This document shows, piece by piece, positions 44,071 through 52,459 of a DNA stretch of 60,753 bases. Each line of letters starts with the position of its first letter. The stretch's first letter is position 1. Made by a program: the position numbers and the translations under genes. Source of the stretch: an uncultured delta proteobacterium (GTDB lineage: Bacteria > Desulfobacterota > WTBG01 > CAIYCZ01 > CAIRTM01). The notes beneath the pieces were generated by a model. It searched no databases, was not told the DNA's origin, and saw only the letters and a list, made by a program, of their open reading frames with translations. The stretch is from positions 1 to 60,753 of the forward strand of contig CAIRTM010000028.1 in the NCBI GenBank assembly GCA_903881505.1, written 5' to 3'.

Positions 44071-46503
44071 CTACATCAGAAACAGCGGGTCAACATCGAC
44101 GATCATGCGCACATCGCGCGGGCAGGCTTTTGCCGCTGCATCCAGCAGGCGGCTGCAAAAGGAGCGCAGGGCGTTCAGGTCAGCGCTGCGAAGCAAAAGC
44201 TGGAAGCGGTAGCGGCTTTTGAGCTTTTCCCAGGGGGCCTGCGCCGGACCGAGCACGGCAACCCTGCCGCCGAAGTTCTCAGGCGCGCACAGCGCGCGCG
44301 CGCAATCTCCCAGGACGGCCGCCTGCCGTGCGACCCGCCCGCGGTCTTCACCCTCGCAGCGTATGTTGATCATGCGGCTCAGCGGCGGATAGTTGAGCTG
44401 CGTTCGAAAGCGCATTTCCTGCCCGTAAAACCCTTCAAAATCATGCTTCTGCGCGCAGCGCAGGCTGTAATGGTCAGGGTTATAGGTCTGGATGATCACC
44501 TCGCCGGCAACGCTGCCGCGCCCCGCCCGGCCGGCAACCTGCGTGAGCAGCTGGAAGGCCCTCTCGCCGGAGCGGTAATCGGGAAATCCCAGTATCTGGT
44601 CGGCGCTGACGACGCCCACGAGCGTTACCCCGGGCAGATGCAGGCCCTTGGCGATCATCTGGGTGCCGACCAGCACGTCAATGTCGCCCTGCAGGGCGCC
44701 GGTGAGAATGGAGCGCCGCGCCGCGGCCGTATCGCGGTCAAGCCGCGCAATGCGCGCACCGGGCAGCAGAACCTTCAGTTCATCTTCAAGCCGTTCGGTG
44801 CCCCAGCCCAGCGGCATCAGAAAAAAGCTGCGGCACGCGCTGCATTCCTGCGGCACGCGCATGCTGTAGTCACAGTAATGGCAGGCCAGCCGGCTGCGGT
44901 TTTTATGCTGAATCAGCGCCACGTCGCAGTTGGGGCAGCGGAAGGTATGGCCGCACTGGCGGCACAGCAGGGCTGAAGCAAAACCCCTGCGGTTGAGCAG
45001 CAGAAGGCTCTGCTGCCCGGCTGCAATCCGGTCGCGCAGCGCGCGCACCAGAACCGTTGACAGTACCGTTGAATTTTTGCGGTCGCGCGCCGGCTCTCCC
45101 TTCATGTCGACGATCACGACGGCGGGTAAACTGCGGTCTGCTGCCCGGCTGCCCAGTCGATGCAGGCTGTATTTACCATTGCGGGCATTCGTATAGGATT
45201 CAAGCGACGGGGTGGCTGAACCCAGCACGACAACACAGCCGGCCTGCTGCGCTTTAACCACGGCCAGGTCGCGGCCGTTGTAGCGCAGGCAATCGTCCTG
45301 CTTATAGGACGCGTCATGCTCTTCATCGACGATAATCAGACCGAGGTCCGCAAACGATGCGAACACGGCCGAGCGCGCGCCGATTATAATTTTAATATCG
45401 CCGCGCCGGATCGCGCGCCAGGCATCGAAGCGTTCAGGGGCGCTGAGGCTGCTGTGCAGCATGGCAGCCGGATACTTGAGGCGCGAACTGATGCGGTCGC
45501 GCAGCTGCACGGTCAGTGATATTTCGGGAACCATGAACAGGCACTGCCCGCCGCGCTCAAGCACCTGCTGCATGAGCTGCAGGTAGACTTCCGTCTTGCC
45601 GCTGCCGGTCACGCCGTGCAGCAGAAAGGCCCGGTAGCGGCGCCCGTCCAGGGCCGCGCGCATGGCTTCGGTTGCCGCGGCCTGCTCCGCGCTCAACGCA
45701 TGCACCGGCTCATGCATCACGGCTGGATGCTGCTGCGGCTGGCGGTACACCTCATGCCGCTCGCAGCGGATCAGATCCTTTGCCAGCAGGGCCTTGAGCT
45801 GAGCGCCGCAGTTTTTAAAACGAACCCGAAGGGCCGATTGGTCGGCGCATTGTGCGGCCGCAATCCAGTCATACATCTCGAGCTGGCGGCCGCGCAGCCC
45901 TTCAGCACACGCGCCCGGTGCAGGGCTGTACCGGTTTTCCATACGGGGGGCGACGGTCCGGCCGCGTTTATGAAACGACTCGATAACAAAGCCGCGCTCC
46001 GCAAGGCCGCCCACAACCCTGCGCAGCGGCGCGCAGGCGGTTTTTTTTTCAAGCTCGGCCAAACTCAGCGGCCCGGCGTCCGCAAGCGTATCCAGCACGC
46101 GCTGCTCGAGCGCTCCGGTTCCCTGCAAACCCTCGCGGCCCGTACCGCTCAGGGCGTAGCGCGCCTGGTACTGCTCATTGAGTCCCGGGGGCAGCGCGGT
46201 TTGAATGGTGAGACCCAGCGGATAGAAGTAATAGGACGAGACCCAGCCGTACAAATCAAGATCGCGCTTCCCGAACAGGGGCTCGTTGTCGGACACGGCA
46301 AGCACGCTTTTAAGCTCGCCCTCCGGCGTTGCCTGCGGCAGGCCGACGACATAGCCGGTCATCCTGCGCCGGCCCACCGGCACCAGAACACGTGATCCCA
46401 CCTCAATACGGCCGGCCAGTTCTTCCGGAACCAGGTAGGTATAGGGGGCTTGAACCGGCAGGGGCAACGCGACGTCAATACTGTAGACACGGTTGCGGGT
46501 CAT
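44071..46503 (-). CDS. priA: Primosomal replication protein N' (helicase PriA)
   Basis: 810 aa. N-terminal DNA-binding domain (VYSIDVALPLPVQAPYTYLVPEEL; GSRVLVPVGRRRMTGYVVGL), helicase motifs LLHGVTGSGKTEVYLQL, LIIVDEEHDASYKQ, LGSATPSLES, the zinc-binding block CRQCGHTFRCPNCDVAL and CHYCDYSM with CSAC, then LVGTQMIAKGLHLPGVTLVGVVSAD and QVAGRAGRG. PriA restarts stalled forks by loading DnaB. Full length, no defects seen. A long inverted repeat lies just beyond its start. Confidence 0.96.
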   Translation of the reverse strand: MTRNRVYSIDVALPLPVQAPYTYLVPEELAGRIEVGSRVLVPVGRRRMTGYVVGLPQATPEGELKSVLAVSDNEPLFGKRDLDLYGWVSSYYFYPLGLTIQTALPPGLNEQYQARYALSGTGREGLQGTGALEQRVLDTLADAGPLSLAELEKKTACAPLRRVVGGLAERGFVIESFHKRGRTVAPRMENRYSPAPGACAEGLRGRQLEMYDWIAAAQCADQSALRVRFKNCGAQLKALLAKDLIRCERHEVYRQPQQHPAVMHEPVHALSAEQAAATEAMRAALDGRRYRAFLLHGVTGSGKTEVYLQLMQQVLERGGQCLFMVPEISLTVQLRDRISSRLKYPAAMLHSSLSAPERFDAWRAIRRGDIKIIIGARSAVFASFADLGLIIVDEEHDASYKQDDCLRYNGRDLAVVKAQQAGCVVVLGSATPSLESYTNARNGKYSLHRLGSRAADRSLPAVVIVDMKGEPARDRKNSTVLSTVLVRALRDRIAAGQQSLLLLNRRGFASALLCRQCGHTFRCPNCDVALIQHKNRSRLACHYCDYSMRVPQECSACRSFFLMPLGWGTERLEDELKVLLPGARIARLDRDTAAARRSILTGALQGDIDVLVGTQMIAKGLHLPGVTLVGVVSADQILGFPDYRSGERAFQLLTQVAGRAGRGSVAGEVIIQTYNPDHYSLRCAQKHDFEGFYGQEMRFRTQLNYPPLSRMINIRCEGEDRGRVARQAAVLGDCARALCAPENFGGRVAVLGPAQAPWEKLKSRYRFQLLLRSADLNALRSFCSRLLDAAAKACPRDVRMIVDVDPLFLM

Positions 46504-46519
46504 GGACTGCCTCAGCCTG

Positions 46520-46578
46520 AAAAAAAGATGGTGCCGTAAAGACCGGAACCAGGCAACCCGGACTTCTTTACGGCACCA
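46520..46578 (-). terminator. Intrinsic terminator of the NrdD-tail gene
   Basis: A perfect 14-base stem (TGGTGCCGTAAAGA with TCTTTACGGCACCA) is followed on the minus strand by seven T residues (46526-46520). An inner CCGG/CCGG pair is possible. It lies 24 bases after the stop at 46603. Confidence 0.85.
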
Positions 46579-46602
46579 CTCTCTACATACACGATGGGGC
46601 GG

Positions 46603-46914
46603 TCAGTTAACCGCAAATTTTCTGCGATCCTTCAGTTCGCCGCGTTTACCGGGATTCCAGCTGGCTACTTTGGTGAAGTAGCCGGTGATGCGGGTTATAT
46701 TCTCAATCTCAAGGCCGCGGTTGATCGCGCCTAGCAGGCTGTCGGCGTCCATTTCCTCAACCTTGCCGTAGGTTATGGCTGTTTTTCGCTCAGGGTTATT
46801 CCGGTACCAGGCCAGATGTTCATTGCGGAAGCACAGCAACTGCTCCTCCTCGGCGTCAAAGCACTGAATGTGATTGTTCTGTTCGAGAAAAAGTTCAAGT
46901 TCCTGAGCATTCAT
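46603..46914 (-). CDS. Small protein resembling the NrdD C-terminal region
   Basis: 103 aa from ATG 46914, with GAGGAGG upstream; the frame reaches 47031 but the first 39 codons are not needed. The end, ENITRITGYFTKVASWNPGKRGELKDRRKF, closely resembles the C-terminus of anaerobic ribonucleotide reductases (the R-x-x-GYL glycyl-radical loop followed by WN-GK-xELKDR). The rest (DAEEEQLLCFRNEHLAWYRNN) does not look like NrdD. It lacks the zinc-site cysteines and the catalytic barrel, so it cannot be a reductase itself. It could be a radical-replacement subunit or an assembly factor. It has its own terminator. Confidence 0.6.
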   Translation of the reverse strand: MNAQELELFLEQNNHIQCFDAEEEQLLCFRNEHLAWYRNNPERKTAITYGKVEEMDADSLLGAINRGLEIENITRITGYFTKVASWNPGKRGELKDRRKFAVN

Positions 46915-47062
46915 ACGTTTCCTCCTCTGTTTCTGAAAAAACCATCCCTGTTCCCGCGCGCTCTGCGCGGCGCCTGAACCCAACATATAGTACGATGTGA
47001 GCAAACTATACCTGTATATCGTGCTTGTCAATCAAAAAATTAGTTTTTTTTTGCGCGCGATC

Positions 47063-47084
47063 AAAAAAACCGGAACCGCTCCGG
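47063..47084 (-). terminator. Intrinsic terminator of the transglutaminase-like gene
   Basis: On the minus strand CCGGA-GCGGT-TCCGG is followed by seven T residues (47069-47063), three bases after the stop of the gene at 47087. Confidence 0.8.
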
Positions 47085-47086
47085 CA

Positions 47087-48508
47087 TCAGGGCTTTAAAA
47101 AGCGCTCATAGCGTGGATTATCCCGGAGAAGCTGCATGTATTCAGCGCCTTTTGCGCGATTGCCCTGCTTCTGATAGCTGCGCGCCAGCAGAAAACGCAC
47201 CTGGTCCTGGCGGGACTTATAGGAACGGTCAAGATAGCGCTGCAGGGTCAATGCGGCCTTTTCATAGTCCCCGCGGTCATACTCGAGCAGGCCCAGGAAA
47301 AACGTAAAATCGGCGCGCTGCTCAGGATCATCGGCATAGGAGAGCGCGCGCCGGTAATTGAGGCTGGCCTGCTCATATTCGGCCCTCAGGTGCATGCGGC
47401 GGCCTTCGCGATACTGTGGCGCCTGCGGCAGTCCGTACGCAAAAAGCTGCACAAGCGGCAGCAGCCACACGCTGCAGGAGTAGTCGCGGCCCGGCAGCTT
47501 GAATTCCATAAGTTCCGGGCTGTAGCTGAAGTTCTCGCGGCCTTCAGCCCGGCAGAAAAGGTGCCCGAAGGCAGTGTGCGCGCGCGTAAGATCAACATAC
47601 AGCAGGGGCCGCACCGCGCAGGTTTCGGCAAGCACCGACTGTACGGTTTTCATTTTCGGCAGCAGCGCCAGGGGATGGTAGGGGATGCGGAACGCCGCCT
47701 TTTGCAGGGACGCAACCATGGCGGAATCGTACTGCGAATGCAGTTTTTTAATGCGCTTCGGCTTGTCAAGCGCCTGTGCGATGCCGATCGGCTCGCCGGT
47801 TGACGCATCCTTCCAGACAAGCCCGTGCACCGGATCGACGAACACCGAGCCGTCTTCCAGAAAAACAAGCACCAGCACACGCGTTATGCCGGAGCCTTCG
47901 GAAGGCGGCAGATACGCGAGCGCGGCTGCCAGGCCCTGCTGCTGCGCCAGCGCGGCCAGGGCCCAGCATATCTGGAAATCAAGGCCGTGGGCCTGCTCGA
48001 TGATGTCAAGCGGGTACAGGGGACGGGAAGCCGCTCTCTTTGCCTGCCGGGGGCTGCTCAGGGCAACGTGCTCGAACGCCCAGTCGTTCAGGCGCTGCAC
48101 TTTTTCAAGCGCAGAACCCGCGCCCCCGCAGACAGCATCGGAAATACGCTTTAACAGCAGCGTATCGAATATATAAGCCAGCTCGTAGAGCTCGCACTGG
48201 TTGGGCTGGGCCGCATCCTTGAAAAAAGCCTCGAGCGCCTTGGTCGATATTTTGCTGCTTTCAGCCAGCAGATCGGCATTCAGCCGCAGGAATGCATCGC
48301 GGTTGGCACCGTCCGGCCGGCACAGTTCAGGCTGTGCCGTGCAGGCCTGCTGCGCAAGGGCCTCAAGCGCCTCTGAGCCGGGCAGAAAATCATCATCGCT
48401 CAGAACCGCCCTGCACAGGCCGGCCCGGGAAACGCTGGCTGCGGTCTCGGCCGCGGCAGCGCTGCATACACACGCAAGCAGCACAACGATCACAAGGGTT
48501 TGTCGCAT
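47087..48508 (-). CDS. Exported transglutaminase-like protein with TPR tail
   Basis: 473 aa from ATG 48508, with GAGGGAG nearby. Signal peptide LVIVVLLACVCSAAAA. The middle has a transglutaminase-like outline: LNDWAFEHVALSS, then AHGLDFQICWALAALAQQQGLAAALAYL with the Cys position, and VLVFLEDGSVFVDPVHGLVW with an Asp-Pro-x-His. The Cys, His and Asp are in the usual order, though the spacing is compressed. The C-terminus has TPR units (QASLNYRRALSYADDPEQRADFTFFLGLLEYDRGDYEKAALTL). The substrate is unknown; it probably acts in the periplasm. Confidence 0.65.
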   Translation of the reverse strand: MRQTLVIVVLLACVCSAAAAETAASVSRAGLCRAVLSDDDFLPGSEALEALAQQACTAQPELCRPDGANRDAFLRLNADLLAESSKISTKALEAFFKDAAQPNQCELYELAYIFDTLLLKRISDAVCGGAGSALEKVQRLNDWAFEHVALSSPRQAKRAASRPLYPLDIIEQAHGLDFQICWALAALAQQQGLAAALAYLPPSEGSGITRVLVLVFLEDGSVFVDPVHGLVWKDASTGEPIGIAQALDKPKRIKKLHSQYDSAMVASLQKAAFRIPYHPLALLPKMKTVQSVLAETCAVRPLLYVDLTRAHTAFGHLFCRAEGRENFSYSPELMEFKLPGRDYSCSVWLLPLVQLFAYGLPQAPQYREGRRMHLRAEYEQASLNYRRALSYADDPEQRADFTFFLGLLEYDRGDYEKAALTLQRYLDRSYKSRQDQVRFLLARSYQKQGNRAKGAEYMQLLRDNPRYERFLKP

Positions 48509-48752
48509 GGCTTCTCCCTCACGTTTTAGGCGGGAAACGCTCCCGCGCCGCACACATGGCCGGCTGCATGCCGGCTAACGCCCTGCGCGCAACTATAGCG
48601 GCTTGCCGCGGGCGTTGTCAAGCAGGCTCCCGCGGCCTTCGCAAGCGGAATTTTCCGCATGGCAATCGCCCGTTGCGTATGCTATCGTCGCAGAAGAGCC
48701 GCGCCGCTCAAATGCAGCGGCCGGGCGACAGCTCATTATCCGGCACGGTCTT

Positions 48753-49916
48753 ATGACGCACGCCACATCCCATGCACTCTCGTGCGCGTTCGAACAGATA
48801 CTGGCCCGGCACTGCGGATGCGAAGAGCCTCTTTCTGAAGCCGTTCCTGCGCGCCTCGCGGACGGGGTTAAAAAAATCGCCGATATCTACACCGGCGGAG
48901 GCGAGCCCTGCACTGCTTTCAAAGACCCGGCTCTGCGCACGGCCTACGCCGCCTACTACCTGCCCTGCAATGCGATCAAGCTGTTTCCCATACTGGCAGA
49001 GCTTGAGCGCTGCCGCCCCCTGCTTGGCAGAGGCGGCCGTCTGCGTGTGCTTGATTTGGGATGCGGCCCCGGAACCCTGATCGTCGGGCTGCTTGACTTC
49101 TGCCTGCAGCAGTGCCGGCAGGCCCCCCTTGCGTTCGACATAACGGCCATTGACCGCGACAGCGGCAATTGCCGCAGCGCGCGCGAGCTGATCCAGTCCT
49201 ATTGCGCCGCTGCTCCGGGGGCGCCGTCCGTGGCATCACTGCACATTCTGACAGGGGATGTGCACGGGCTTGCTATGCCCGGCTCTGCAGCCGGCTTTGA
49301 CCTCATCCTGGCCGGCAATCTTATTAATGAGCTGGAAGCCGGCAGGATTGCCGATTGTGCCCGGCGCATAGCAGCGCTGCTCAAACCGGACGGCATGCTT
49401 GTCCTGCTTGAGCCGGGCACGCTGCCGTCATTCAAAAGCCTGCTGCTGTTCCGAGACGAACTCCCGAGGCATGCGATGCGCCTGCTGGCGCCCTGTATGC
49501 AGCCGGGCACCTGCCCGCTGCGGCACAGCCCGGATGCCTGGTGCCATGAAAAGCTTTTCTGGTCTCCGCCCGGGCTGGTGCGTCTGATTGATGAGCGCAC
49601 GGGTTTCAGCAAGCATAAGGGCGTCAAGTTTTCATACCTTGTCGCCTCACGCAACGCCCCCCCCGCAGGCGCCGGCGCGGGCGCAGACCACTGGCGTGTC
49701 GTCAGTTATGTTATCCGCAACAAGGGGGAAGAACGCCTGTATGTGTGCAACGGCCGTGAGCGGCGCCTGCTGCGCCGCCTTGTGCGGATCAGGTCGCAGG
49801 CAAGCGCTGATTTTTCAGATGCCGGCCGCGGAGACACGGTCATTGTATCAGGCGCCGAGCCGCGCACAGATTTTTTTGACATCGGTTCTGACGCGGTTTT
49901 TCGCAAAATCAGCTGA
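48753..49916 (+). CDS. Rsm22-family methyltransferase-like ribosome assembly protein
   Basis: 387 aa from ATG 48753 (MTHATSHALSCAFEQIL). SAM motif LRVLDLGCGPGTLIVGLLD, then FDLILAGNLINEL and LKPDGMLVLLEPG. After it comes a cysteine/His group, MQPGTCPLRHSPDAWCHEKLFW, and GVKFSYLV, as in Rsm22/METTL17 proteins that bind an iron-sulfur cluster and help small-subunit assembly. Bacterial members are poorly studied. The leading 50 codons of the longer frame (from 48603) have no support. No ribosome site is evident. Confidence 0.8.
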   Translation: MTHATSHALSCAFEQILARHCGCEEPLSEAVPARLADGVKKIADIYTGGGEPCTAFKDPALRTAYAAYYLPCNAIKLFPILAELERCRPLLGRGGRLRVLDLGCGPGTLIVGLLDFCLQQCRQAPLAFDITAIDRDSGNCRSARELIQSYCAAAPGAPSVASLHILTGDVHGLAMPGSAAGFDLILAGNLINELEAGRIADCARRIAALLKPDGMLVLLEPGTLPSFKSLLLFRDELPRHAMRLLAPCMQPGTCPLRHSPDAWCHEKLFWSPPGLVRLIDERTGFSKHKGVKFSYLVASRNAPPAGAGAGADHWRVVSYVIRNKGEERLYVCNGRERRLLRRLVRIRSQASADFSDAGRGDTVIVSGAEPRTDFFDIGSDAVFRKIS

Positions 49917-50002
49917 GCCGCCATCCCGGGCACTCCGGCAGTATCACTGAACGCCGCAGGCTGGCAAAAAAATTCCCGCGCTTCTTTTTTATTCCCGGGG
50001 TA

Positions 50003-50032
50003 TTGACTTTGCGTTTTCCCCGACTATATATA
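50003..50032 (+). promoter_or_regulatory. Promoter of the structured RNA
   Basis: TTGACT (50003-50008), then TATATA (50027-50032) with an 18-base spacer; a second TATA reading overlaps. Predicted start about 50040. Confidence 0.55.
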
Positions 50033-50039
50033 AAAGTGA

Positions 50040-50220
50040 GAGCGCAAAAAAAACTTGTTTCTGGAGTGTGCGAACAACCGCCAAACTTAGCAAAATCTAT
50101 CATTAAGAAAAGAGGTCCATTGGTCGGCAAGACCCGCAGTTGGACCAGATCTGCACAGACAGATCAGTAGCAAAAAACAGAGTTTTTTGCAAAGTGGCGG
50201 CCCGGCATTCCGGATGTTAT
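50040..50220 (+). ncRNA. ssrS: Structured RNA, probably 6S RNA
   Basis: About 180 bases without coding frame. The two ends pair: CTGGAGTG (50061-50068) with CATTCCGG (50206-50213), and CCGCCA (50078-50083) with TGGCGG (50195-50200), leaving an internal loop TGCGAACAA. This is the closing-stem plan of 6S RNA; the 3' strand GTGGCGGCCCGGCATTCC resembles the E. coli 3' end. Inside are strong stems: GGTCC/GGACC, ATCTG/CAGAT and GCAAAAAAC/GTTTTTTGC. 6S RNA binds sigma70 polymerase and copies an open promoter. A promoter and terminator frame it. A leader element for bpt is the alternative. Confidence 0.55.
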
Positions 50221-50264
50221 AAAAAGACCCTCTTGGACACACAGAGATCCTTGAGGGCCTTTTT
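50221..50264 (+). terminator. Intrinsic terminator of the structured RNA
   Basis: AAAAAGACCCTC pairs with GAGGGCCTTTTT (one mismatch) around a 20-base loop; the T-run ends the hairpin. Leaves bpt 60 bases further on. Confidence 0.75.
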
Positions 50265-50324
50265 ATTTTCCGATGCGTATATACAGCCCGGTAATACGGC
50301 CTTTTTAAAATCCAGAAACGCGCT

Positions 50325-51014
50325 ATGCAGCCCCGCCCAGCAATCGCCATATGCCGAACCGACAACGGGTCCTGCCCCTACCTTCCGGACGGCCAATGGG
50401 TAACGGACGTGTTTTACGCCGGCCGCATCACGGGCCGCACCTATGAAAGCCTGCTTGAGAAGGGCTGGCGACGCAGCGGCTGCTGCTTTTACTGTAACGT
50501 CTGTCCGGGTTGCGGCCAATGCATCCCGCTCAGGGTAGATATAAACCGTTTTTATCCCAACCGGTCGCAAAAGCGCGCGCTCAGGCGAAATGGCACTATA
50601 ACGGTTGAGCGCACTCCGGCCGTTTTCGATGCGCAGGACTATGAGCTCTACCGACACTACTGCCTCACCCGCTACAATCAGAGCCCGACCGGGGAGGAGT
50701 ATCAGCGCTTTCTGGTCCAGTCACCCCTTGAAACGGAAATCATGCGTTACCGCGACGGCGACAGCCTGATCGCGGCGGCCTGGATCGACCTGCTGCCGGA
50801 TGCCATTTCAAGTGTCTATTGCGCCTACGACCCGGCCTGCGCGCGGTGCTCGCCGGGTACCCTGTCGATCCTGCGCCAGATCGACCTGTGCCGGGAACTG
50901 CACAAGTCCTGGCTGTATCTTGGCTTTTACGTGCCCGCAAGCCGGCGCATGAGCTACAAAAAAAACTTCCGCCCCCACCAGATTCTCATCGATCGCCAGT
51001 GGCACGACTGCTGA
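50325..51014 (+). CDS. bpt: Aspartate/glutamate leucyltransferase (arginyl/leucyl-transferase family)
   Basis: 229 aa. The opening CRTDNGSCPYLPDGQWVTDVFYAGRI, then YESLLEKGWRRSGCCFYCNVCPGCGQCIPLRVDINRFYPNRSQKR, and FYVPASRRMSYKKNFRPHQIL at the end mark the ATE/Bpt family (usual length 230-250 aa). It moves leucine from tRNA to N-terminal Asp or Glu, marking proteins for the ClpS/ClpAP N-end rule pathway. No clpS or aat is nearby. The cysteine-rich N-terminal block is complete. Confidence 0.9.
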   Translation: MQPRPAIAICRTDNGSCPYLPDGQWVTDVFYAGRITGRTYESLLEKGWRRSGCCFYCNVCPGCGQCIPLRVDINRFYPNRSQKRALRRNGTITVERTPAVFDAQDYELYRHYCLTRYNQSPTGEEYQRFLVQSPLETEIMRYRDGDSLIAAAWIDLLPDAISSVYCAYDPACARCSPGTLSILRQIDLCRELHKSWLYLGFYVPASRRMSYKKNFRPHQILIDRQWHDC

Positions 51015-51123
51015 AGCAGGCCGTCCCGGCGCGCGCACAGCTTGTGCACTTAGCTGTTGACATCGGTGCGCATTGAGCGTAAAAATGGTGAAAAACTAAT
51101 CTGTTCAGCACGGGCCGAGCCTT

Positions 51124-52110
51124 ATGAATACCGCCGCCAGCGACCATGAAATCCAGAAAGTAATGATCCGGCAGTACGCCCCCCACGATATCATCGTTGA
51201 GGAGGGGTCCTCCAACGAGCGCTTTTACGTGATCATGCAGGGCAGCGTCGAAATCCTGCAGACGGACAAGGGAATACGCGTGCTCAAGGACGGCGATGTT
51301 TTCGGCATTGAAAACTACTACCTGCAGATACCCTATACCACGACGGCAATCGCGCGCTCCATGTCACGGATTGCCTCCTATCATATCAGCATGATCCATG
51401 AAATCATTTACAATCATCCGCAGCTTGCCCATCAGATCCTGACCTCGGTAGTGCGCCAGCTGGAGCAGACCACCAAGCTGGCCGTCAAGCATATGCCGGC
51501 GGTCAAAACCATCGACTTCAAACAGCTGCTTTTTGAAAACGATGAAAACGAGCTGGAGGACATCTTCTCGGCAATCGCTGAAGCCTGCGCCGAGGAGACC
51601 GGCATACAGGCCGCCCCGCCTCCTGAGCTCAAGATCGAGTTCAAGGACTTCCACGACGAGGTGCTCTCATACTTCATCGAGGAATCAAGCGAGCTCATCA
51701 AGGACGTGCAGGGGATCGGCGACATGCTCAAGCTGGTCGGCATTCCCAACGATCGCGAGTTTCAAAAGCTGCAGGAGTTCGTCCAGAAGCTGCACCGCCT
51801 GATCGGCGGAACGTCATCCATGGGATTTGACTCTTTTTCGCGCCTGTCGCGCAAGACATCGCTCTTGTCGGCCGAATGCGCCAAGTGCCACGACATCACG
51901 ATCCGCTCCCTGATCAGCAACATGAACCTGGTCGTCTCCGTGCTTGAGACCTGCTTTGCCAGCGTCGAGGCCATCAAGAGCGTTGAAAACAGCATCCCTT
52001 CCATCGAGCAGTATCTGGATATGTGCCTGCTGTCCATCGGCATCGCCAATCCCGACATCAAGGACCAGATGCAGATCGACCAGATTTTTACCGACCTCAA
52101 ACGGCACTGA
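51124..52110 (+). CDS. Cyclic-nucleotide-binding domain fused to an HPt-like domain
   Basis: 328 aa. Residues about 10-125 form a CNB domain (IIVEEGSSNERFYVIMQGSVEILQ, VLKDGDVFGIENYYL). The ligand pocket motif (normally FGE...RxA) reads FGIENYYLQIPYTTTAIAR, so Glu is shifted and binding is uncertain. Residues about 185-320 are helical, with FVQKLHRLIGGTSSMGFDSFSRLSRKTSLL, resembling the phosphoacceptor helix of HPt domains (HxLKG), with Ile in place of Lys. It may join second-messenger and phosphorelay signals; partners are not in the window. An intrinsic terminator follows. Confidence 0.7.
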   Translation: MNTAASDHEIQKVMIRQYAPHDIIVEEGSSNERFYVIMQGSVEILQTDKGIRVLKDGDVFGIENYYLQIPYTTTAIARSMSRIASYHISMIHEIIYNHPQLAHQILTSVVRQLEQTTKLAVKHMPAVKTIDFKQLLFENDENELEDIFSAIAEACAEETGIQAAPPPELKIEFKDFHDEVLSYFIEESSELIKDVQGIGDMLKLVGIPNDREFQKLQEFVQKLHRLIGGTSSMGFDSFSRLSRKTSLLSAECAKCHDITIRSLISNMNLVVSVLETCFASVEAIKSVENSIPSIEQYLDMCLLSIGIANPDIKDQMQIDQIFTDLKRH

Positions 52111-52143
52111 ACCGGTCCGGCACCTTTGCCTCATCCACCACAG

Positions 52144-52167
52144 AAAACCGCCTGCGGCGGTTTTTTT
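52144..52167 (+). terminator. Intrinsic terminator after the CNB/HPt gene
   Basis: CCGCC-TGC-GGCGG stem flanked by A's and followed by seven T residues (52161-52167), 34 bases after the stop. Confidence 0.9.
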
Positions 52168-52237
52168 GTTATCTGCCAATCACCTGTCCGGCCTTATAAA
52201 GGTAGAACATATTCCTTTTTATTGTAGCCATTTCAAA

Positions 52238-52325
52238 CCGTTCGTGGTGAGCTTGTCGAACCATGAACGGGCTTGCACGGGCCGTGCGGGCCGTTCCTCC
52301 CTTCGACAGGCTCAGGGCGAACGGT
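52238..52325. repeat. Palindromic CCGTTCG..CGAACGG element, copy 1
   Basis: The arms CCGTTCGTGGTGAGCTTGTC and GACAGGCTCAGGGCGAACGG face each other. Within the 52111-52459 gap, nothing else beyond this and the terminator was seen. Copy 2 is at 60286-60372. This is a common dispersed element in many genomes. Confidence 0.7.
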
Positions 52326-52459
52326 CCGTGTTGTCCGGCTATAGCATTTTTAAAGATACTCTAGAAGGCTGATCCCGATAGCTGACTTTTAAGGGAGCCT
52401 GGCACCTCGCAGCAGTGTTTCTGCCGGATAAGCGGGCCGATTCACCGGTTGCAGTGCCC

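Noticed and set aside
50040-50264. T-box or amino-acid leader for bpt
   Set aside because: No T-box core (TGGNACCGCG) and no leader peptide; end pairing fits 6S RNA better.
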